From Emticicia sp051209875 (GTDB taxonomy: Bacteria > Bacteroidota > Bacteroidia > Cytophagales > Spirosomataceae): DNA of 64,000 bases. The notes under the pieces are model-generated. The model ran no database searches, had not been told where the DNA came from, and saw only the letters and a program-made list of their open reading frames with translations. The stretch covers positions 2,480,001-2,544,000 of the forward strand of contig NZ_JBNTQY010000001.1 of NCBI RefSeq assembly GCF_051209875.1, written 5' to 3'. The position numbers and the translations under genes are program-made. Every line of letters starts with the position of its first letter. Position 1 is the stretch's first letter. Shown here piece by piece: positions 18,405 to 24,907 of the stretch.

Positions 18405-18947
18405 TTAGCAACCACCTTTGCGAGGTGCTCGTTTATAAATCATTTTACTATCTCGTTCTACATAGTCTCCCGATACTATTGGATAGGTGTATTTGGGTGC
18501 GTAAGATACACCACGACTTCTAATAACTATTTTGTCGTTGACTTTCAGGTTATGCAATTGCTGAAATTCATTTTCGTTTTCCAGCCCAAAACTAAGAATA
18601 TAATCGTCATCATTCATTCTGACCATCACTCCGAAACCTAATCTTGAGCCTTCAGGAAGTGAAAGAGAGGTTACAACAGCCTCCATATTGGTAGAATCTC
18701 TAATGGACTTACTTATTTTAGCAGCACCAGCAAGCACTTTTTTACCCGCAGGAGATGCTTCCCATTGTTTGAACATCATACCATCAAGAGTAGCTTCCCA
18801 TTGTTTCCTTCCTGCTTTCATTTCAGCAGCAGAGAGCGGCTTTGCGATTGGCTTTTTAGGAGTTTCATTTTTAATTTCACGATTTGCAAATACCAGTCCG
18901 CCTACCACAACTAGCGGTAAAATCAGCGTATAAATGACTTTTTTCAT
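18405..18947 (-). CDS. exported protein of unknown function, possible OB-like domain
   Basis: 180 residues. N-terminal hydrophobic helix (about 4-21), a charged linker rich in Lys and Ala (25-85), then a compact beta-rich region (about 90-170) with LHNLKVNDKIVIRSRGVSY, which has the look of an OB-type barrel strand pair (tentative). The C-terminus ends GGC. I do not recognise a named family. It lies inside the propeller-gene cluster, 71 bp after the gene at 19019-20128, so it may be part of the same surface or periplasmic assembly. Confidence 0.65.
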   Translation of the reverse strand: MKKVIYTLILPLVVVGGLVFANREIKNETPKKPIAKPLSAAEMKAGRKQWEATLDGMMFKQWEASPAGKKVLAGAAKISKSIRDSTNMEAVVTSLSLPEGSRLGFGVMVRMNDDDYILSFGLENENEFQQLHNLKVNDKIVIRSRGVSYAPKYTYPIVSGDYVERDSKMIYKRAPRKGGC

Positions 18948-19018
18948 GTTTTTTGTATGTTTAAATTAATAATCTTGAAATATGCTTTTCATAATTTTGT
19001 GTTTTTTCTTCGTGTACC

Positions 19019-20128
19019 CTATTCCGAAAAATTGGTAAAAGATTTTTCGTCATATTTGTACAAACCCATGCCTATGCTGCTAAACCAAATATTACCTGAT
19101 TTATCTTCTAAAATAGGAAACATATTACTGGTAGGAAGACCATCTTTTTCGGTAAGGATTTTGTGCTTTGTACCATCGTAAAAACCCAGCCCATTATTTT
19201 CATCGAACCAAATATTGCCTGATTTATCTTTTAAAATATTACCTTGATAACCTTGTTTTCTCATAAAAACATTTTTTGAGAAGGCTTTTCCACCGACTTT
19301 GAGCAAGGCCGAAGGCTCGTAGCGACACACACCGTTGAAGGAAGATGCAAACAAAAGATTGCCTGATCTATCTTCTATTATTTTATTGACTCGTCTAATA
19401 TCGTTGTAAGGAATAATATTAGTCAAGGTTTTTCCATCGTAACGAGAAATGCCTTCGTTCATGCAAGCACCAAACCAAATTTTGCCTGATTTATCTTCTA
19501 AGATTGAAAATATGGCTTTTAGTTTCAATGTGTCTTTGTTGATAATATTACTATCATCTAAAAAACGAGTAAAATATATACTGCCCCCTCCGAGCATAGT
19601 CGAAGGGTTGTAACAATACACTCCTTCATCAGTTCCAAGCCAAATTGTGCCTTTTTTATCTTGCATCATACTCCACACGCCATTCAGAAGTGATGAATTA
19701 TTACCTCTGTTGACGATAATTGGTATTTGAGTAAATGCTTTTCCACCTGCACTGGGCGGTGTCGTAGGGACATAACGATTGAGCCCAGTTTTTGTACCGA
19801 CCCAAATGTTACCAGTTTTGTCTTCTAAAATCGAATATACAATGTTATTATCCAGTCCATCTTTTGTTGTAAAATGAGTGAAAGTTTTTCCATCGTAGCG
19901 ATAAACACCCTCACCATTGCTACCAAACCAAATATTGCCTGCTTTATCTTGCATGCCCGTGCCAATGGCAGCATCTTTATAGATGCCTTGAGGTTTTATG
20001 ATTTTGGCTGATTTAATAGCATTTGTTACTACTTGATTATCGGTTTTGTTTTGTCCATCGCAGGACATTACACCTATGATTAATAATAGGAATAAGTAGA
20101 TTTGAGATTGTAAGTAATGCTTTTTCAT
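19019..20128 (-). CDS. seven-bladed 'regulator propeller' lipoprotein
   Basis: 369 residues. Lipobox GVMSC with Cys near residue 23, then DGQNKTDN. Seven Reg_prop blades; ILEDKSGKIWFG and MQDKAGNIWFG are clear. Three blade tips are lengthened by short proline/glycine insertions (PTTPPSAGG, PSTMLGGGS, PSALLKVGG) whose DNA is a diverged short repeat, annotated separately. It is 40 bp after the gene at 20168-21241, probably one transcript with its two upstream paralogues and the YceI gene. One blade lacks the usual WFG (NLLFAS). No enzymatic residues recognised. Confidence 0.85.
   Translation of the reverse strand: MKKHYLQSQIYLFLLLIIGVMSCDGQNKTDNQVVTNAIKSAKIIKPQGIYKDAAIGTGMQDKAGNIWFGSNGEGVYRYDGKTFTHFTTKDGLDNNIVYSILEDKTGNIWVGTKTGLNRYVPTTPPSAGGKAFTQIPIIVNRGNNSSLLNGVWSMMQDKKGTIWLGTDEGVYCYNPSTMLGGGSIYFTRFLDDSNIINKDTLKLKAIFSILEDKSGKIWFGACMNEGISRYDGKTLTNIIPYNDIRRVNKIIEDRSGNLLFASSFNGVCRYEPSALLKVGGKAFSKNVFMRKQGYQGNILKDKSGNIWFDENNGLGFYDGTKHKILTEKDGLPTSNMFPILEDKSGNIWFSSIGMGLYKYDEKSFTNFSE
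19290..19318. repeat. in-frame short repeat copy 1 (CCTTCGRC...GCTCAA type)
   Basis: On the coding (minus) strand CCTTCGGCCTTGCTCAAAG lies between blade motifs and encodes PSALLKVG. It aligns with the copies at 19581, 19743 and 21021. Confidence 0.5.
19581..19607. repeat. in-frame short repeat copy 2
   Basis: On the coding strand it reads CCTTCGACTATGCTCGG and then a G-rich tail, encoding PSTMLGGG. This copy is closest to the CCTTCGACTnnGCTCnG palindromic repeats common between genes in many bacteria. Confidence 0.5.
19743..19769. repeat. in-frame short repeat copy 3, diverged
   Basis: On the coding strand CCCTACGACACCGCCCAG followed by TGCAGGTGG, encoding PTTPPSAGG. It keeps the position in the blade and the GGTGG tail but differs at several bases. 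Confidence 0.4.
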
Positions 20129-20167
20129 TTATTTTGTGTATTTTATGTTGTTTTTTGACTTAATTTT

Positions 20168-21241
20168 TTATTTTTCTACAAACATTGTAAAGGTCTTTCC
20201 ATTGAATTGGCAAATACCATCACTATCTGTTCCAAACCATAGTTCACCATTTTTGTCTTTATAAATAGTATTGATGGCATTACTCGTTAATCCGTCTTTT
20301 ATGGAATAATTTGTTAAGTTTTTTCCGTCGTATTTCCAAACACCAGCGTCCACTGTTCCTATCCAAAGGTTTCCATTATTATCTTCGTTTATTGCATAAA
20401 TACGAGCCAAAGTGCCAGAAACTGATTTTCCAGAAATCCTAAATTCTTTATTGCTCAATCCTTTTTCTTCTGTAAAATTGATGAGTGATTTTCCATCATA
20501 GCGAAACAAGCCAGCACCATTATTTCCGAACCAAATATTACCTTTACTGTCTTCAAATAAACCAAGTACCGCTGGGCCACTCAAACCTTTTTCAGTAAAC
20601 CAAGTAAAGGTTTTGCCATCGTAGCGACATACGCCTTGTGCTTGTGTGCCAAACCAAATATTTCCTTTTTTGTCTTTTAAAATACTATAAACTGCATAAC
20701 GACTGAGATTATAAGGTGAACTTTGTGAATTTTTAGAATTATTTAATGGTAAATAAATAAGCGATTTACCATTATAACGATAAACTCCACTGCCTGCATA
20801 AAACCATAAGTCGTTCGGCTCAATTCTCCATTCGTTATCAGGATAGGTGCTTAATTGCAAATTTTCTTTATTTGTCAATGTTGTGAAAGATTTTCCATCG
20901 AAGCGACTGACACTAAAAAGACCAGTTCCGAACCAAATATTACCGAATTTATCTTCTTGAATGCTTTGTACTTGATTATTTGATAGACCGTCTTTCTCAG
21001 TAAACTGAATCAAAGTTTTTCCACCTGCTTTGAGCGATGCCGAAGGATCATAACGATATACCCCAACGCCATTTGTACCAAACCAATAGTTGCCTTTTTT
21101 GTCTTGGAAAATACTGCGTATGTTTTTATCAATTTTGGATATTGTTTGCCCATTGAAAATACTAATATTGTAATCTGATTTGTTTTGTCCGTGGCAGTAA
21201 ATACAAAAAATGAACTGAACGATAAAAATTACTTTTTTCAT
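20168..21241 (-). CDS. seven-bladed 'regulator propeller' protein with atypical lipobox
   Basis: 357 residues. The N-terminus is collinear with its three paralogues (hydrophobic stretch, Cys, xGQ), but the residue before the putative lipid Cys is Tyr (CIYCHGQ) where the others have Ser, so lipidation is doubtful; cleavage by signal peptidase I or a different anchor is possible. Seven Reg_prop blades follow, most with a textbook NIWFGT core and RYDGKSF/KTF edge. One repeat-derived insertion (PSASLKAG) follows the first blade. Gaps of 39 and 51 bp to its neighbours suggest one operon. Confidence 0.85.
   Translation of the reverse strand: MKKVIFIVQFIFCIYCHGQNKSDYNISIFNGQTISKIDKNIRSIFQDKKGNYWFGTNGVGVYRYDPSASLKAGGKTLIQFTEKDGLSNNQVQSIQEDKFGNIWFGTGLFSVSRFDGKSFTTLTNKENLQLSTYPDNEWRIEPNDLWFYAGSGVYRYNGKSLIYLPLNNSKNSQSSPYNLSRYAVYSILKDKKGNIWFGTQAQGVCRYDGKTFTWFTEKGLSGPAVLGLFEDSKGNIWFGNNGAGLFRYDGKSLINFTEEKGLSNKEFRISGKSVSGTLARIYAINEDNNGNLWIGTVDAGVWKYDGKNLTNYSIKDGLTSNAINTIYKDKNGELWFGTDSDGICQFNGKTFTMFVEK
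21021..21047. repeat. in-frame short repeat copy 4
   Basis: On the coding strand CCTTCGGCATCGCTCAAAG followed by CAGGTGG, encoding PSASLKAGG at the edge of the first blade of the propeller gene at 20168-21241. Nearly the same as copy 1. Confidence 0.5.
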
Positions 21242-21292
21242 GCTTATCTCTTAAAGATTAATTTGTGTGTTTGTTCGTTTTAGATTTGTATT

Positions 21293-22420
21293 TTACATGT
21301 CCAAAAAACTGGTAAAGGTCTTTCCATTGAATTTGAATATACCTTCCCCATCTGTTCCAAACCATAGTTCTCCCTTGCGATCTTTATAAATAGTCATAAT
21401 TGAGTTGCTCGGAATGCCATCTTTAGTTGTATAATTTGTTACTTTTTCCCCGTCATATCGCCAAACTCCTGCACTAAATGTTGCCATCCATAATTCACCA
21501 TTATTATCTTCTGTCATTGATGATGAACTCACCGCCACATTTTCTTTTTGGCCTTTCATATTACCAATTCCTTTTTCCTTTCTATAGTCAATCAGATTTT
21601 TTCCATCGTAACGAAAAATGCCTACTCTACTATTTCCGAACCAAAAAATGCCATTTTTATCTTCATAAATTGAGCGAACAGGCCCACCTCCAGCATCTAA
21701 ATCATTCTCATGATCACCCAAGTTTTTTTCGTTAATCCAAGTAAAAGACTTTCCATCATAATGGCATACACCCAAACTTTGAGTGCCGAACCAAGGAGTT
21801 CCTTTGCTATCTTTAAAAATCGCATAAACTTGATAAACACTATTACTGTGGCTGGGAGGATATTTTGCCTCAAGAATATCACCAGCTTTGGTTTTTGGAA
21901 ACTCCAAAAAATGCAATGTTTTACCATCGTATCGATAAACTCCCAAACCAGCTTGAAACCATAAATCATCAGGTTCAGATTTCCAATTATTCTTTGCATC
22001 AATAAAGTTTTCAATTTGAAAATTTTCTTTTTTACTTGGCGTAGTAAAAGTTTGTCCATCAAAGCGGCTTACTCCTCCGCCAGTATTAAACCAGATATTG
22101 CCTGCTTTATCTTCTTGAATTGTGCGAACTTGATTATCAGCTAATCCATCTTTATCAGTAAATTGGATCAAGTTTTTTCCATCAAACCGATAAACGCCTT
22201 GTCCGCTACTTCCAAACCAATAATTACCTTTTTTATCTTGAAAAATACTCCATATTCGCTTCCCAATTTCTGTTACGGTGTCGCCCTTTGCTATATTTTT
22301 ATCAATAAAAGCGTTGGTTGAAATTTGTGATGTGTTTTGTCCATTGCAGGAAATGAAAAGCACACAAATCCCAAAAACTGAAATCTTTAACTTTTGTAAG
22401 AATGTTATGGCATTTTTCAT
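21293..22420 (-). CDS. seven-bladed 'regulator propeller' lipoprotein
   Basis: 375 residues with an N-terminal hydrophobic segment and lipobox LFISC (Cys near 25) followed by NGQN. Seven Reg_prop blades; this copy lacks the repeat-derived insertions seen in two paralogues, and its blades pair one to one with those at 20168-21241, indicating a recent tandem duplication. The start ATG overlaps the stop of the YceI gene by four bases (22417-22420), so translation is coupled. It may form a surface complex with the YceI protein; inferred from the coupling only. Confidence 0.85.
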   Translation of the reverse strand: MKNAITFLQKLKISVFGICVLFISCNGQNTSQISTNAFIDKNIAKGDTVTEIGKRIWSIFQDKKGNYWFGSSGQGVYRFDGKNLIQFTDKDGLADNQVRTIQEDKAGNIWFNTGGGVSRFDGQTFTTPSKKENFQIENFIDAKNNWKSEPDDLWFQAGLGVYRYDGKTLHFLEFPKTKAGDILEAKYPPSHSNSVYQVYAIFKDSKGTPWFGTQSLGVCHYDGKSFTWINEKNLGDHENDLDAGGGPVRSIYEDKNGIFWFGNSRVGIFRYDGKNLIDYRKEKGIGNMKGQKENVAVSSSSMTEDNNGELWMATFSAGVWRYDGEKVTNYTTKDGIPSNSIMTIYKDRKGELWFGTDGEGIFKFNGKTFTSFLDM

Positions 22421-23019
22421 GGTTGTTTTTCAAAAATTAAATCAAGCGTTAGCTTAATTTCGTTGGCAATGGCAGCTTCTTTGGCAAAACCAAATAAACT
22501 TGGTGAATCATACGTAATTCCCCATAACTGTCGGTTTATAAAAAAAATTGCCTTTACTTTTATGTTATTTCCTTCAAAAATAATCTCTGCTGGAAACTGT
22601 ATTTTGTTGGCAATTCCTTTTATCATCAATGTGCCATTTACCATATATTGATTTGGCTGAACAATACTTGCTTTTGCTTGCTCTATTGTAAAGTACGCCT
22701 TTGGGAACTTACTGACCGAAAAGAAATCATTTGACTTCAAGTGTTCATCCAAACCGTTATCTTTGTCCTTATCTTTTGCCTTTTCATCAATACTTTTGAT
22801 GGTATTCATGTCTATTTCAAAATTTCCTTTCATTATCTGGTTTGTAGCTGACACCAAAATTAAACCCGAACTTACTTTCACGAATCCATCATGTCCATTA
22901 CCGCCAAGCGAAGAATTTCCTAACCACTTTAACTGATTTTTGGTTGTTGAAATAGAATATTTTGTTTGAGAAAAAACAGTTAACGAACTGAACAAAAATA
23001 GAATTACGTATCTTTTCAT
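22417..23019 (-). CDS. YceI-family lipid-binding-like protein
   Basis: 200 residues with a short signal peptide (about 18 residues, VFSQ). The YceI domain spans the rest: KYSISTTKNQLKWLG, GSGG-like HDGFVKVSSG, GNFEIDMNTIKS, LDEHLKSNDFFSVSKFPKAYF and a C-terminal INRQLWGITYDSP. YceI proteins are beta-barrels binding an isoprenoid-type lipid in the periplasm. First gene of the propeller operon; divergent from a membrane-anchored regulator at 23152-24003 with a 132-bp shared promoter region. Confidence 0.9.
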   Translation of the reverse strand: MKRYVILFLFSSLTVFSQTKYSISTTKNQLKWLGNSSLGGNGHDGFVKVSSGLILVSATNQIMKGNFEIDMNTIKSIDEKAKDKDKDNGLDEHLKSNDFFSVSKFPKAYFTIEQAKASIVQPNQYMVNGTLMIKGIANKIQFPAEIIFEGNNIKVKAIFFINRQLWGITYDSPSLFGFAKEAAIANEIKLTLDLIFEKQP

Positions 23020-23042
23020 TTAATTATTTGGTTTTGATGCTA

Positions 23043-23050
23043 CAAACCTA
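23043..23050 (-). promoter_or_regulatory. -7 box of the YceI/propeller operon
   Basis: TAGGTTTG on the minus strand, an exact TAnnTTTG match 23 bp before the YceI start codon. No clear TTTG at the expected -33 spacing, which would suit control by the divergent regulator. Confidence 0.5.
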
Positions 23051-23151
23051 TTCAAATAAGAATACTTAAAAGTAAATCAAATGTAAAATAATGTAAATCG
23101 TTTGTGAAACGTTATAATCATTTAGTTTTTTGAGGTAAATTGCACCTGAAA

Positions 23152-24003
23152 ATGGAAAAGAAACAATACATATTATTAACCTTAGTTACCGTTTTGTGCG
23201 GATTTTCGGCATGGACTTTTTCTGGAAAGAATGACAACTTTTCAGAAAAACATACTGAAATAATTCTGCGAGACATTGGGCATCAGCTACTTTTGCATGC
23301 CCATGATTCAACATCAAGGGTTTTGCCTGTGAAAAAGACGGGAGAAAACAGTTATGAGATTTCTTTTCAAAGTTCATTTACCTTCGTGACAGACTCAATG
23401 GTGGCTATCATTGATAAGCATTTGAAAAAAAATAATTTTCAAAAAGACTACATGGTCAATGTTTTAAATTGCCAGTCGAGAACGGTTATATTTGGTTATG
23501 AGATAAGTACAAAAACAAACAGTGTGCAACCATGTTTGGGCAGAACGCAAGAAAAAGCTTGTTACATTATTCAAATAGATTTTTTAGGTGCTCATGAAAG
23601 TAACTATTTTTGGTTTTTGACTTTCCCTTTATTTTTGTTTATATTTTATTTTATCAGAAATAATTCTACAAAAAAAACGATTTTGGATAGTCCGCCAGAG
23701 CAAGATGCTATTCAATTGGGAAAATTTACTTTTCTACCAACAAAGAGTCAGCTAAAAATTAAAAGCGAACAAATTGAGCTTTCAAAACATGAAAACAAAT
23801 TACTGTTTTTGCTGAATGAACAACGCAATCAAGTAGTTGAACGAGAACATTTAATACAAGAAATTTGGGAAAAAGATGGTGTAATTGTCACCAGTAGAAG
23901 TTTGGATGTACTTGTTTCTAAGTTACGCAAAAAATTAAGTGAAGATACAACTATTCAAATAATGAATAGTCATAGTAAAGGGTATAAGTTGGTGTGTGAA
24001 TGA
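23152..24003 (+). CDS. membrane-anchored winged-helix transcriptional regulator
   Basis: 283 residues from the ATG (a TTG at 23140 gives four more and has GAGGT closer upstream). Topology: N-terminal membrane helix (about 5-23), a periplasmic region of about 140 residues containing three cysteines, a second helix (about 165-185), then a cytoplasmic OmpR-type winged helix (about 200-283) with LSKHENKLLFLL, LIQEIW, SRSLDVLVSKLRKKL and HSKGYKLV. This is a one-component sensor with sensing outside and DNA binding inside, like ToxR/CadC but with the DNA-binding domain at the C-terminus. It is divergent from the YceI-propeller operon, its likely target. Confidence 0.85.
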   Translation: MEKKQYILLTLVTVLCGFSAWTFSGKNDNFSEKHTEIILRDIGHQLLLHAHDSTSRVLPVKKTGENSYEISFQSSFTFVTDSMVAIIDKHLKKNNFQKDYMVNVLNCQSRTVIFGYEISTKTNSVQPCLGRTQEKACYIIQIDFLGAHESNYFWFLTFPLFLFIFYFIRNNSTKKTILDSPPEQDAIQLGKFTFLPTKSQLKIKSEQIELSKHENKLLFLLNEQRNQVVEREHLIQEIWEKDGVIVTSRSLDVLVSKLRKKLSEDTTIQIMNSHSKGYKLVCE

Positions 24004-24010
24004 AATAATA

Positions 24011-24319
24011 TCATAACTTTATTGATAGATTTAAGTGTCCACCAAGCCCAATCTCAACAATTTTTCTAAGTGTTGAAATTCTTATGTCTTTAATGTTGTT
24101 CTCTACTCTTGAAATATAACCTTTGTTTGTACCACATTTTTCAGCAAGTTCTTCTTGAGTCATTCCTTTATTCAAGCGAGCTTGTTGTAGTAAAACTCCT
24201 AATTTAAACTCTTCATAGCCTTCATCAAAAGCATTACGCTTTTCTTCGCCTTTTTTGCCGTATTGTTCGTCAATGAACTGGTCAAGAGATTTAAGGTCTT
24301 TATTGTTTGTAGTTTTCAT
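24011..24319 (-). CDS. higA: HigA-type XRE antitoxin
   Basis: 102 residues with a helix-turn-helix of the XRE class (about 43-95: LLQQARLNKGMTQEELAEKCGTNKGYISRVEN). The charged N-terminal half would wrap the toxin. It overlaps the toxin gene by 20 bp and is read after it, the toxin-first order typical of higBA. It should bind and neutralise the toxin and repress the pair. It ends 7 bp from the convergent end of the winged-helix regulator. Confidence 0.85.
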   Translation of the reverse strand: MKTTNNKDLKSLDQFIDEQYGKKGEEKRNAFDEGYEEFKLGVLLQQARLNKGMTQEELAEKCGTNKGYISRVENNIKDIRISTLRKIVEIGLGGHLNLSIKL

Positions 24320-24647
24320 ATTCTTCTTTTATTGTGAGTGCCTTTTCAATTTCTTTCCTTGGTGTTTTCTGTGTTTTTTTCTGAAATCCATTCGCCAATA
24401 CAACAAGTTTCCCCTCGTCAAAAAAACAGAATATTCGAAAAATATCGTTGCCAGTTTGAACTCTTATTTCATATAATCCGTCAGTTCCTTCTATATGTTT
24501 GAGGTAATCAGCCGGAACTTGTTGCAAAGTTTCTATAACTTTAAAAGTCCACAAAATTTTATCTTTTACCTTTTGTTTCTGTTTATTAAAAAAGTCGGTA
24601 AAATAGTCTTTGTATAAGTGGATATTTCTAAATTTGATTTCTTCCAT
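24300..24647 (-). CDS. higB: HigB/Gp49-like RelE-fold toxin
   Basis: 115 residues from the ATG; the frame extends to a TTG at 24656. It has the Gp49/HigB layout: FFNKQKQKVKDKILWTFKVIETLQ helix pair, then LYEIRVQTGNDIFRIFCFFDEGKLVVLANGFQKKTQKTP, where R and K residues of the last strands are the usual mRNA-contacting ones. Acts as a ribosome-dependent mRNA endoribonuclease in characterised relatives. First gene of the pair. No sign of truncation, so the module may be active. Confidence 0.85.
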   Translation of the reverse strand: MEEIKFRNIHLYKDYFTDFFNKQKQKVKDKILWTFKVIETLQQVPADYLKHIEGTDGLYEIRVQTGNDIFRIFCFFDEGKLVVLANGFQKKTQKTPRKEIEKALTIKEEYENYKQ

Positions 24648-24862
24648 ACTCCACAAAGTTATTAATTGTTGTCCAATAATACAACTTTTGTTGAAATTTA
24701 GTATATAAATAAGAGCATAGACATGAAATTAACTATATCACTAACCTTTATTTTATTTATTCTACGGCATTTTGATTATTCCCGATCACAGTCTTTTTGC
24801 CACCCACCCAAATTTTTCACCCATTTATCATAAATCACATTCTTGGAATAATTATAATTACG

Positions 24863-24889
24863 AATATTGTCTAAGAAAAAGACAATATT
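24863..24889. promoter_or_regulatory. palindromic operator ahead of the outer-membrane receptor
   Basis: AATATTGTCT and AGACAATATT, 10-base perfect arms with a 7-base centre. The core matches ATTGTCTA-N5-TAGACAAT with one changed base. It lies only 18 bp before the ATG at 24908, downstream of any promoter of ordinary spacing, so a bound protein would most simply act as a repressor or roadblock. The rest of 24657-24862 shows no convincing gene. Confidence 0.65.
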
Positions 24890-24907
24890 AATTTTTTAAT
24901 TCCAACA

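Noticed and set aside
24776..24892. Minus-strand open stretch of about 38 codons ending in WQKDCDRE before the outer-membrane receptor.
   Set aside because: Looks protein-like in part, but it has no start codon with a leader, runs antisense through the operator, and I could not match it to a family. It might be a remnant; not listed as a gene.
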